Shown: piece by piece, positions 44,517 to 52,594 of the stretch
Layout of the letters: each line of letters starts with the position of its first letter
How positions within the stretch are numbered: the first letter of the stretch is position 1
NCBI GenBank assembly: GCA_002423185.1
Contig: DIUX01000006.1
Span: 124,235 to 188,234 of the forward strand
Reading direction: 5' to 3'
DNA length: 64,000 bases
From: Micavibrio sp. UBA6147
GTDB lineage: Bacteria > Pseudomonadota > Alphaproteobacteria > Micavibrionales > UBA1664
Translations under genes and position numbers: made by a program
The notes under the pieces: generated by a model
Seen by the model: the letters and a program-made list of their open reading frames with translations, nothing else
Database searches by the model: none
What the model was told of the DNA's origin: nothing

Positions 44517-46496
44517 TTACACGCCTTGGTTCGGGGCGGCCTTGAGGGTGAAGACAAACTCCGTCCCCTCATACCCATCCGAGCGTACATGAATTCGTCC
44601 GCCGTGGCGTTCAATGATTTTTTGCACGATGGTCAAACCCGACCCCGTGCCGCCGCCATATTCATCGCGCCCGTGCAGGCGCTTGAAAATCTTGAAAACT
44701 GTCGCTTGATGTTCGGGGGGAATGCCGATGCCGTTGTCACGCACCGATACCGTCACCATGTCATGCCCCGTAGGGTGCGCCGTGATCGTGATGGTTTTGT
44801 CCTTATTGCGGTTATATTTAATGGCGTTGGTCACAAGGTTGCGGAACACCTCCGGCAAGGTTTTGTCATGCCCCATCACAACCGGCAACACCCCGTTCGT
44901 CACAATATTGGCGTTATGTTCGCGGATAAAAAGCTCCAGCGGCGCTAAGCCATGTTCCAAGGCAAGATTGAGGTCAACAGGTTGCATGTCGAGGTCTTCA
45001 CGGCTGAGCTTTGAATACTCCAGCAAGGTTTCGATCAACCCCTCCATGCGGCGCGATAATTTCCGCAGCGCCATCAGGCGCATCCGCCCCTTATCATCCA
45101 GAATATCCTTGTAATCATCAATCAGGAATTCAGCGTAATTATAGATTCCGCGCAAGGGTTCCTTGAGGTCATGCGAGGCAATATAGGCGAAGTCATCAAG
45201 GTCTTTATTGCGGCGCTCAAGCTGGGTGTTATAGGCGAGAAGGCTCTTGGTCTGGCGTTTGACCAACATCCGAATACGCGCGTTTTCCGCCGTCATGCGG
45301 AACACCAAATACCCCAAAAGTCCGGAAATGCTCAGAATAAGCAAGAACGTGATCCACGGGAACAAGCCGACCGAACTCATCATCCGATCGGGCGAGTAGA
45401 AGAACTGAACATCCCAGCTATAATCATCGAAATAGCGCTGATGCTGGAGGCTCAGGCTGCTGTAATGCGTGTCGCCGAGGGCGTCAATGACGGCTTCTTG
45501 ATCGGCGCTCACACGGCTGTAGATCAAGGAACGGGCGGGCGGTGTTGTGCCGCCACTGCCGCCGCCTTCTCGGCCATCGCTAGGGTCGCCAAATCCCTCA
45601 ACTTGATGAACCCTTACGTTAATGCCGTCTTTTTCACCGGCAAAAATCTCGTCCAAAAATTTGTTGATGTCAAAAACACCGACAACAAAAACATTCTCGC
45701 GGTACTTGTCCAAAATCGGCACGACAAACAAGACGGCTCGTAAATTTACTCCATCACTCTTGTATTGGAATGATTTGGAGACGTATTTTTGTTTCAAATG
45801 ATCGGCCCTTAAGGTTGCCGACATAATTTCGCCCAGCTCACGCACGGAAACAAAGGCGTTCAGGTCATTATTGTTATAAAGTTCCTTGAGCGGAACATCC
45901 GATGAAAATGTATAGAGTGAAATATCGGTAAAGGCGGAGTTGACTGTAAAACTGTCGGCGATGTCCTTGAATTCCAACCCAGAGAACCCCTTGATCTGGC
46001 CGATAATATTCCCCATCGCCACCATTTGGAGTTCGTGCCGGCGCAGGCCGCTGTCGATTTTGCGATAAAGTTGGTCGGAATATTCCTTAAACACAGCGCG
46101 TGATTGGTTCATATTATGGTTCAACGCCATTTGGAACCCCGCAATCGCCATGATGACACCGACAATCAGGATAATCGTCGGCAAGCGATAGGCCGTCAGC
46201 ATTTCTGTCGCGTCTTGCGTGCCTGTTCTTGGCCGTTCGTTGTTCACGCGGTCAAGAAGAACAGTGTCCGAGGCTCTATGCACATCCCCCCGTGCATGGG
46301 CGCTGCCGGCGGCTGGCTTGCGCAACAATGCCCGTTTCGGCAAGATTTCGCCGTATGAATGCGCCGCAGCCCCCTGCGTTTCAATATTTCCCTGCACAGG
46401 GTTTTCCTGCGCGGGCGCGGGTGTCGATGCCGGCGTGGAAGCCGGTGTGGGCGCATGTTTGGATGGGGGGCGAAGCGGGTCAGGAGAGGTATTCAT
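44517..46496 (-). CDS. CHASE-like sensor histidine kinase
   Basis: A 659-aa inner-membrane kinase. A disordered, Pro/Ala-rich cytoplasmic N-terminus (1-95) is followed by a membrane helix (about 100-122). A periplasmic domain of about 230 residues (about 123-355) has the general pattern of CHASE ligand-binding domains. Then come a second membrane helix (about 362-385), a coiled coil, the H-box with H442 (ASHDLKEPL), and ATPase motifs NAIKYN, DNGIGI and GSGLTI. The start codon overlaps the stop of the ethylene-receptor-like gene as ATGA, so the two products are probably made in equal amounts and work together. Confidence 0.9.
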   Translation of the reverse strand: MNTSPDPLRPPSKHAPTPASTPASTPAPAQENPVQGNIETQGAAAHSYGEILPKRALLRKPAAGSAHARGDVHRASDTVLLDRVNNERPRTGTQDATEMLTAYRLPTIILIVGVIMAIAGFQMALNHNMNQSRAVFKEYSDQLYRKIDSGLRRHELQMVAMGNIIGQIKGFSGLEFKDIADSFTVNSAFTDISLYTFSSDVPLKELYNNNDLNAFVSVRELGEIMSATLRADHLKQKYVSKSFQYKSDGVNLRAVLFVVPILDKYRENVFVVGVFDINKFLDEIFAGEKDGINVRVHQVEGFGDPSDGREGGGSGGTTPPARSLIYSRVSADQEAVIDALGDTHYSSLSLQHQRYFDDYSWDVQFFYSPDRMMSSVGLFPWITFLLILSISGLLGYLVFRMTAENARIRMLVKRQTKSLLAYNTQLERRNKDLDDFAYIASHDLKEPLRGIYNYAEFLIDDYKDILDDKGRMRLMALRKLSRRMEGLIETLLEYSKLSREDLDMQPVDLNLALEHGLAPLELFIREHNANIVTNGVLPVVMGHDKTLPEVFRNLVTNAIKYNRNKDKTITITAHPTGHDMVTVSVRDNGIGIPPEHQATVFKIFKRLHGRDEYGGGTGSGLTIVQKIIERHGGRIHVRSDGYEGTEFVFTLKAAPNQGV

Positions 46497-47014
46497 GAGT
46501 CCACCCCTTTATCCGCCATAACTTCGCTATCTTTTTTGCCTTCGATACCGTCTACGCCGTCTTTATTTTCCATCTGCATGTTGCTCGGCGAAGGAGGCGC
46601 GGTTTTCGCCGAACGCTCAGACGCCACAGCAGCGGCAGCAGCCGCATCGCCCTCACCTCTGTCGATAAAGGCGGTCAAGGCCGGCACTAAAAGCAGCACA
46701 GACGCCATCGACAAGGCCGCAGCAACAATTTTGATCACGCCCTCAAGATGGTAAAAAGCATGCCAAATTCCGATCAGGCTGAGCAAATGCGTCAAGCCGC
46801 CCGCCATAATCGACAGGCCAAAAACAATAAAAACCCATCGAAACGGGATCAAAACATTATGGCGGCGCAAAACCATGAACACAATCACAGGCACAGCACA
46901 ATACGCCAGCGCCAGCGTCATTTCCGCCAAGGCGTTGATCCACACCAGCTCGGCCTGCCAATGAAAGCAATAGCCTTGTGGTAAAAAATTGCTGCTGAGT
47001 GATGTGTCCGTCAT
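46493..47014 (-). CDS. Stand-alone ethylene-receptor-like (ETR1 N-terminal) membrane domain
   Basis: A 173-aa protein with three membrane helices (about 23-48, 57-81, 90-113). They align clearly with the ethylene-binding domain of plant ETR1 and cyanobacterial SynEtr1: EMTLALAYCAVPV, PFRWVFIVFG and GGLTHLLSL match DFFIALAYFSIPL, PYRWVLVQFG and CGATHLINLW. Of the residues that hold copper and ethylene, the His (H76) and Tyr (Y38) are present. The Cys ligand is Gly72 and the Asp is Glu31, so copper-dependent ethylene binding is unlikely. A 50-residue disordered tail replaces the usual kinase, which is encoded by the overlapping next gene. AAAGGAA precedes the ATG. Confidence 0.83.
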   Translation of the reverse strand: MTDTSLSSNFLPQGYCFHWQAELVWINALAEMTLALAYCAVPVIVFMVLRRHNVLIPFRWVFIVFGLSIMAGGLTHLLSLIGIWHAFYHLEGVIKIVAAALSMASVLLLVPALTAFIDRGEGDAAAAAAVASERSAKTAPPSPSNMQMENKDGVDGIEGKKDSEVMADKGVDS

Positions 47015-47263
47015 GGACCGATTTCCTTTATCCTGTTCTTCGCGTCATAAGGAACGAAAGAACGGTTGAATTCGCCACAATCTTACGAGTATACCGCCAT
47101 GGTTGCTAAAACGGCCTTAAATTTACATAAAATAAAGGCAAAATTGATACACGGTCTATTGCCACGGTTGCTTGCCAAAGCGGCGACAAGCCTTGCTTTA
47201 CGCCTGTAAAAAATCTTCCTGACGGTGTGCTCCCTGATCCAGAGATGTCATCACGCCACAGTG

Positions 47264-47461
47264 CTAATGCCCGCCGCCTGTCTTGTTCCACCAGCGCAGC
47301 AAGAGGTTCTTTTGTTCCATCAATTGCTCGTATCTGGTCGCGGCGTGGGGATTGTTCAAAATCACTTGGCGCATCCGGCGCTTTTGGTCATCTTCCAGTG
47401 CGCCATCGACCAAGGCTTGTATATCTAAGTCGCTGTAGTCACTACTTATTCCGTCATTCAT
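47264..47461 (-). CDS. Anti-sigma-factor-like small protein
   Basis: A 65-aa acidic/helical protein resembling the N-terminal sigma-binding part of ECF anti-sigma factors (DLDIQALVDGALEDDQKRRM, then NPHAATRYEQLMEQKNLLLR). Longer members of such families carry a membrane helix and a periplasmic domain, which are absent here. It could inhibit the ECF sigma factor encoded at 50908-51510. It does not show the FLDLL-type core of NepR, the usual EcfG inhibitor. The frame opens with TTG at 47476; the ATG at 47461 is preferred. Confidence 0.6.
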   Translation of the reverse strand: MNDGISSDYSDLDIQALVDGALEDDQKRRMRQVILNNPHAATRYEQLMEQKNLLLRWWNKTGGGH

Positions 47462-47491
47462 AATGCGTTCATCCAATCATCTCATAGGCTT

Positions 47492-47523
47492 TGCGCCGGT
47501 GCTGTTTTAAAGACACCGGCGCA
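47492..47523 (-). terminator. GC-rich hairpin after OmpA-like gene
   Basis: TGCGCCGGTG / CACCGGCGCA is a perfect 10-bp stem with a 12-base loop just after the stop of the OmpA-like gene. No T run follows on the minus strand, so its strength as a terminator is uncertain. It also precedes the small anti-sigma-like gene. Confidence 0.5.
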
Positions 47524-47533
47524 GCGCTTATTT

Positions 47534-48208
47534 TTACTTCAAAAACTCCACAATGACGCGGCGGTTTTGTTCAAGGGGCACGTTATCTGCGGTCGGCACG
47601 GCGAGGTTCGTTTCGCCAAAGGCTTCACGATCAATCACCTTATGCGCCACACCGCGATTGGTCAGGGCGTTTGACACAGCCTGTGCGCGGTTGGCCGACA
47701 AAATCATGTTGTATTTGTTCGGTCCCGCCGTGTCGGCATACCCCGAAACCGTCACTTCGCCTGGCTTGTACGTCACAATTTCTTTCGCAACGCGCGCCAA
47801 TGTCGCATCGGCATCGCCGCTCACTGCCGCCGAGTCAAAGCCAAAATTAATGACATAGCTGCTCAGCACTTCACGTTTTTGAACCATAGCGGTTTGAATG
47901 CTTTGTTTTGGTTCAATCACCACTTGCGGTGCGGGCGTGATGAAGAAAAGATCGCATCTGACGCGCTTAAAACCTTCCGGCGGCTCGCGATAGTTTTGGC
48001 AAGGCTCGCGGTATTCATAGTCAAGATAGCGGCGCAATTCGTATTTTTCATCCGTATCCAGTTTTTTTACGAATGCTTCACCCGCGACGCTTTGGTGCGG
48101 CGTGAAGATAAAATTATCTTCGGCTTGCGCTGTTCCTGCGAAACCGGTGATGACCGTTGCGGCACAGAGCGCCACAACAAAAGAGGTTTTTTTAACTGTC
48201 TGCTTCAT
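47534..48208 (-). CDS. OmpA-family outer-membrane/periplasmic protein
   Basis: A 224-aa protein with a Sec signal peptide (about 1-29, cleavage after AQA). A Cys-containing linker region follows (CQNYREPPEG, VRCDLFF), then a C-terminal OmpA-like peptidoglycan-binding domain (about 110-222). The domain shows INFGFDSAAV, VSGYADTAG, LSANRAQAVSNAL and NRRVIVEF. No transmembrane beta barrel is evident, so it is a periplasmic or surface-anchored peptidoglycan binder. AAAGGAA precedes the start, and a GSR-type promoter lies 88 bases upstream. Confidence 0.9.
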   Translation of the reverse strand: MKQTVKKTSFVVALCAATVITGFAGTAQAEDNFIFTPHQSVAGEAFVKKLDTDEKYELRRYLDYEYREPCQNYREPPEGFKRVRCDLFFITPAPQVVIEPKQSIQTAMVQKREVLSSYVINFGFDSAAVSGDADATLARVAKEIVTYKPGEVTVSGYADTAGPNKYNMILSANRAQAVSNALTNRGVAHKVIDREAFGETNLAVPTADNVPLEQNRRVIVEFLK

Positions 48209-48295
48209 TGTTATTCCTTTGAATTATTGATATTTTTCTTATTTTGTTTGCGGATAAATCCGGCGAGTCGTCGATCGTGTTGTTACACTGGTTCA

Positions 48296-48320
48296 AACGC
48301 CGTAATCGACAATTGGTTCC
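48296..48320 (-). promoter_or_regulatory. GSR-type promoter GGAAC-N16-CGTT
   Basis: On the minus strand, GGAAC (48320-48316), 16 bases, CGTT (48299-48296). It points at the OmpA-like gene 88 bases downstream. Exact match. Confidence 0.83.
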
Positions 48321-48495
48321 GCGGCTTTGTGACAAAATCGCTTTCGCGGTGCATCGAAGACTCTGTCCGGCAACGGCGCGCGCCAGTGAATAGTCCTGCA
48401 TACACTGATTTATCGGGTATACACGAAGGCAATAAGCCTTTAATTTACGCTGCACACCATTGCCACACATCCTTATGGACGGGAGAAAAACAAAA

Positions 48496-50808
48496 ATGCA
48501 GACTGTTTTTGCGCGTAATTTCATTCGTTTTTCTTTGCTTCTTGCCGTTTGCGTGGTTGGCATGGGGTTTATTTTGGTCACGGGTCACAAACAAATTGAC
48601 GCGATGGATGACAAAATCCGCAGCAATAACGCCGTCATCTCCGAGGCTCAGAATCTCGCGACCCTCGCCGAATCCATGCTGGGGTCACAGCGCGGATATT
48701 TACTGACGCCGGAGATCGGGTTTTTGGACGAATACACCGCCAAAAAAGACCGGTTTTCACAAACTCTCGCGGAACTCACCGAACTTGCCGCCGACAACCC
48801 GTCCCAAACCAGCCGCATCAGCGAAATAAGAAATTATTTCAACGAATTCACCCGCGCCCTAGAGGCCGGCAGCAACAAAAAGAAATTGACGGTTGAGACA
48901 CAGGCTGTATTGCCGGCCACGCCGCAGGCTCCACAAAAAGACGGGCAAAAAACGGATAATACCGTTGTTGAGGCCACCCTTGCCACTTTGAACGATGCCG
49001 AAATCATCCGGAGCCTGAAAAGCGATATTTCCCGCACCAATAACGCCATTTTGGCTGAAGAAAATGAATTACTCCAAAAAAACCTCGCCGCCGCCGCCGA
49101 AAACAAGGATCGGTTTTTTGGTACGCTGATTCTCGGTGGGGCGCTGGGGACGGTGATGCTCCTCATCTTCAACACCTTTATGTTACAGGCGCAATCAGGC
49201 CGCGACCGCGCCGAAGAAAGCCTCAAAGACACCGAACAACGCCTCGCCCTTGCGATTGAAGGCACGAATGACGGTATTTTTGACTGGAACCTCAAGAAGA
49301 GCAGTATTTTTTATTCTGCCCGTTTTTTCAAAATGCTGGGCTATGACCGGTCGTCTTATACCGGCACGATTGAGGACTTCACCGCCCTTTTACACCCCGA
49401 AGAAGTCGCCGCCGTGCGGGACTGCATTGAGCGCTATCTCGCCGGAGAATTGGATGAATACAGCCAGATTTTCCGCATGAAAGACGCCAGCGGCAAATGG
49501 CTGTGGATTCAATCGCGCGGAATGGCGGTGTTTGACGACAAGGGCCACGCCGTGCGGATGGTCGGCGCCCACAGTGACATTACCTATATGATCGAATATC
49601 AAGAGATGCTCGAAGCCGACAAAAAACACGCCGAGCAATCCAACCGCGCCAAGAGCGATTTTTTGGCGCATATGAGCCACGAAATCCGCACCCCGCTCAC
49701 CGCGATCAGCGGCATCGCCGAGATTTTCGAGCGCAATCAAGATAACCTCAACGAAAAACAGCAAAAACTGGTGCGGGTTTTGAACTCCAGCTCCTCGAAC
49801 CTCAAAGACCTCGTTAACGATATTTTGGACTTCGCGAAAATCGAGAACAGGGAGCTTGAGCTAGAGCAAAAATCCTTCTCCCCTTCGCTGGTGTTCGAAG
49901 ATATCATCAGCATGATGGCCATGCGTGCCAATGAAAAAGGCCTCAGCTTCGTCTTTGACTATAAAGACATTGAGCCCCTCACCTTGGTCGGTGACCCGCT
50001 GCGGATGCGTCAAATTCTGGTTAATTTGATCGGCAACGCCGTGAAATTCACCGAAAAAGGCGGCATCAGCACAAAGGCCTCCATCGAACACCACGAAAGC
50101 GGCGATAATTTGCGCATCGATGTCAGTGACACCGGAATCGGAATCGGGGCGGAGAGTTTCGACCTGATCTTCGAACGCTTCAAACAAGGCGATGCGAGCA
50201 TATCGCGCAAATATGGCGGCACTGGGCTTGGCTTGCCGATTTCCAAGAACCTTGCCCACCTCATGCATGGCGACATCATCGTCAGCAGCGAAAAAGGCAA
50301 AGGGTCTGTATTTTCCCTCATCATCCCTCTACGCCTTGCGAAGGAAGGCGACACATCCACCCCCATCCGCAATGTCGACATACAATTGAACGACCGTATT
50401 CGCGCCTCGATGGTCAACGACACACGGATCCTGATTGCCGAGGATTACGAAGGCAATATCGCGGTTTTGGGCTATATGATGGACGACCTTGGGTGCGCCT
50501 ATGACATCGCAAGAACCGGCGCAGAAGCCGTGAATTTGTGGAAGAAGAACAGCTATAGCCTCATCCTCATGGACATTCAAATGCCGGAGATGGACGGCTT
50601 TACCGCCACCGCAAACATCCGCCGCGTTGAAACGGAAAAAGACATTCCGCGCACCCCGATCATCGGAATGACCGCCCACGCCTTGATTGAGGACGAGCAT
50701 AAATGCATTGAGGCCGGCATGGATGACTACCTGTCCAAACCGATCGATGAAACCAGCCTCAAAACCCGCATTCTCAAACATCTGAACCGCGACAAAGAAG
50801 CGGCCTAA
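48496..50808 (+). CDS. CHASE3/PAS hybrid sensor histidine kinase
   Basis: A 770-aa membrane kinase. The first membrane helix (about 10-30) precedes a periplasmic helical CHASE3-like domain with the AESMLGSQRGYLLT motif. The second helix is at about 207-230. A PAS fold of the PAS_3 type (about 245-365) follows (GTNDGIFDWNL, LHPEEV, DITYMIE). The kinase core has H395 in MSHEIRTPL and boxes NAVKFT, DTGIGI and GTGLGL. A C-terminal receiver has D693 (LILMDIQMPEMDG). The phosphorelay His-to-Asp is internal, and a separate Hpt protein would be needed to pass phosphate on; none is visible here. GGGAG precedes the ATG at 48496. Confidence 0.93.
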   Translation: MQTVFARNFIRFSLLLAVCVVGMGFILVTGHKQIDAMDDKIRSNNAVISEAQNLATLAESMLGSQRGYLLTPEIGFLDEYTAKKDRFSQTLAELTELAADNPSQTSRISEIRNYFNEFTRALEAGSNKKKLTVETQAVLPATPQAPQKDGQKTDNTVVEATLATLNDAEIIRSLKSDISRTNNAILAEENELLQKNLAAAAENKDRFFGTLILGGALGTVMLLIFNTFMLQAQSGRDRAEESLKDTEQRLALAIEGTNDGIFDWNLKKSSIFYSARFFKMLGYDRSSYTGTIEDFTALLHPEEVAAVRDCIERYLAGELDEYSQIFRMKDASGKWLWIQSRGMAVFDDKGHAVRMVGAHSDITYMIEYQEMLEADKKHAEQSNRAKSDFLAHMSHEIRTPLTAISGIAEIFERNQDNLNEKQQKLVRVLNSSSSNLKDLVNDILDFAKIENRELELEQKSFSPSLVFEDIISMMAMRANEKGLSFVFDYKDIEPLTLVGDPLRMRQILVNLIGNAVKFTEKGGISTKASIEHHESGDNLRIDVSDTGIGIGAESFDLIFERFKQGDASISRKYGGTGLGLPISKNLAHLMHGDIIVSSEKGKGSVFSLIIPLRLAKEGDTSTPIRNVDIQLNDRIRASMVNDTRILIAEDYEGNIAVLGYMMDDLGCAYDIARTGAEAVNLWKKNSYSLILMDIQMPEMDGFTATANIRRVETEKDIPRTPIIGMTAHALIEDEHKCIEAGMDDYLSKPIDETSLKTRILKHLNRDKEAA

Positions 50809-50816
50809 GGTCATGT

Positions 50817-50851
50817 AAAAAGCCTCCGATTCATTGAAACCGGAGGCTTTT
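50817..50851 (+). terminator. Bidirectional Rho-independent terminator
   Basis: AAAAAGCCTCCG / CGGAGGCTTTT surrounds a 12-base loop between the converging hybrid kinase and sigma factor genes. The T tract is present in both directions. Confidence 0.9.
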
Positions 50852-50907
50852 GTGAGGTTACAGGCTCACTTTCATCAATAGTCTGACGTTATATAGTCTG
50901 AATTTAA

Positions 50908-51510
50908 TTAGGCGGCCAAGTGGCGGTTTGCTGCGCGCATGGAATGCGTATCACTATTCGCAGGGTGGCCGGTGTTCAGGCCATTGGTATGTCTTGCGAC
51001 GGCTTCGGCTGCGTCTTCCACGCCATGATACATGCCTGCATCCATAAGGTTTTGCAGTGTTTCACGGGCACGGGACAAGCGCGAGCGAACCGTTCCGACC
51101 GGAATGTCAAGAGCCTCGGCAACTTCCGCATATTGCATCCCTTTGATACAAATCATCACGAGAATCTGGCGATGGTCTTCGGACAGAGATTGCATCGCAT
51201 CGCAGGTTTGTTTGAATTCCATTTCACTCTCCTGTGTGGCCTCGACGCTCATGCGCTCTATATAGGTTTCAGGGTCATATTGTGTTTCGAACTTTGTTTT
51301 GCGGCGATATTCCGACACAAACATGTTGTACATGATTTTTGACGTCCATTTGAACAGGTTGGTGTCCTGTGTGAACATGTGGCGTTTTTCAAGCGCCCGC
51401 ACCATTGTGGAGTGCAAAAGATCCTCCGCATCATGAATATTACGGGTGAGCTTAAGTGCAAAACGTCTCAAGTGGTCCATCTCTGAAATCAGGGCATTAT
51501 TCGTAAACAT
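50908..51510 (-). CDS. ECF sigma factor, possibly EcfG-like
   Basis: A 200-aa RNA polymerase sigma factor of the extracytoplasmic-function group. Region 2 has LRRFALKLTRNIHDAEDLLHS and TNLFKWTSKIMYNMFVSEYR. Region 4 has MQSLSEDHRQILVMICIKGM and the helix-turn-helix EVAEALDIPVGTVRSRLSRA. A C-terminal tail of about 45 residues follows. Sequence style and the many GGAAC-N16-CGTT promoters in the window make an EcfG (ECF15) role likely, but neither a nepR nor a phyR gene is adjacent, as would be typical. AAGGAG precedes the start. It has no exact copy of the promoter in front of it. Confidence 0.9.
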   Translation of the reverse strand: MFTNNALISEMDHLRRFALKLTRNIHDAEDLLHSTMVRALEKRHMFTQDTNLFKWTSKIMYNMFVSEYRRKTKFETQYDPETYIERMSVEATQESEMEFKQTCDAMQSLSEDHRQILVMICIKGMQYAEVAEALDIPVGTVRSRLSRARETLQNLMDAGMYHGVEDAAEAVARHTNGLNTGHPANSDTHSMRAANRHLAA

Positions 51511-51687
51511 TTGGATAACTCCTTATTATTGTTCGCCTGTATCAAATAGTCTACGCGCCTCCTGTAACCGGATTTTGTCGTCTATGTTTCTGTTGTGAAA
51601 AACTTTGTTTCATTTGTGTAACAAAGCGTGTATCTTGCGCCCAGCGTGAGAATCACGAGATAACCCACAAGCCCAACGGCAGGACGC

Positions 51688-52434
51688 ATGAGCAAAAAAG
51701 GCACCATCCTTTGTATTGATGACGATGAAGGACTGCAGATTGTTCTCGGACAATATCTGGAGGATGACGGGTATAAAGTCTTGGCCGCCCGCACCTTCAA
51801 AGACGCCTTGGAGCAATCCTCCCACCCCGAGCTTGATGCGATCTTGCTTGATCTGGTGTTGCCGGACGGCGAAGGCCTCGCCCTTATCCCGCAAATAAAA
51901 TCGCGCAGCAATGCCGCCATCATTGTCGTGTCAGGCAAGAGTGACACGACGGAAAAAATTGTCTGCCTTGAAATGGGTGCCGATGATTACATCACCAAGC
52001 CGTTTGAAATGCGCGAGCTTTCCGCCCGTATCAAGGCCGTGATGCGCCGTTCGGCGCCGCAAGCCCCCGCCCCGCAAGCGCAAGCCGACCCCGCTCCCGC
52101 CGATAAAATCATCTTCGGCGATTGGTGCCTTGACCGTGCGCAGTACCAGCTTTTTGACAAAAACGGCACCTCCGCCGACCTTACCACCGGCGAGTTTCGT
52201 TTGCTCGAAGCCCTCGTCACCCATCCGAACCGCGCCCTCAGCCGCGAAATATTGTTCGACTTGACGCGCGAAGGCAATTTTGAAGCCTATGACCGCGCCA
52301 TCGACATTCAAATCGCCCGCCTGCGCAAAAAAATTGAAACCGACCCCGACGCCCCCGCCCTCATTAAAACAGTGCGCGGCATCGGCTATATGTTCACGCC
52401 GCCGGCCTCCCAAGCATCCCCAGCCGAGGCATAA
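51688..52434 (+). CDS. OmpR-family response regulator
   Basis: A 248-aa regulator. The receiver domain has D11-D13 acidic residues, phospho-acceptor D55 (LLDLVLPDG) and the Lys in TKPFE. An Ala/Pro-rich linker (about 125-142) leads to a winged-helix DNA-binding domain ending RGIGYMFTPP. It is divergent from the sigma factor gene and upstream of the MacAB-type efflux operon, so either could be a target. AGGA precedes the ATG. The cognate kinase may be the hybrid kinase or one outside the window. Confidence 0.92.
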   Translation: MSKKGTILCIDDDEGLQIVLGQYLEDDGYKVLAARTFKDALEQSSHPELDAILLDLVLPDGEGLALIPQIKSRSNAAIIVVSGKSDTTEKIVCLEMGADDYITKPFEMRELSARIKAVMRRSAPQAPAPQAQADPAPADKIIFGDWCLDRAQYQLFDKNGTSADLTTGEFRLLEALVTHPNRALSREILFDLTREGNFEAYDRAIDIQIARLRKKIETDPDAPALIKTVRGIGYMFTPPASQASPAEA

Positions 52435-52594
52435 CCAAGAATTTTGGCGCGCGGCTCAAGGGCGTCATTTTCATATTCCACAGCATTTTCAACACCCTAC
52501 ATAAATTTAATGATCTTTTTTCGAAGGATCGGGGCGCCATCTGCGTATAAATAGTGTATACTCCTCTCATCTACAGACAAAAAGAGACCGCCCC

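Noticed and set aside
47051..47076. GGAAC followed after 17 bases by CGCC
   Set aside because: The -10 does not match CGTT, the spacing differs from all other sites, and on the plus strand no gene follows in the right place.
47106..47291. Possible small minus-strand gene of 61 codons
   Set aside because: No ribosome binding site, no family resemblance, and it overlaps the better-supported anti-sigma-like gene.
47264..47461. Small protein considered as NepR
   Set aside because: It lacks the conserved FLDLL-type helix core of NepR and resembles ordinary anti-sigma N-termini instead.
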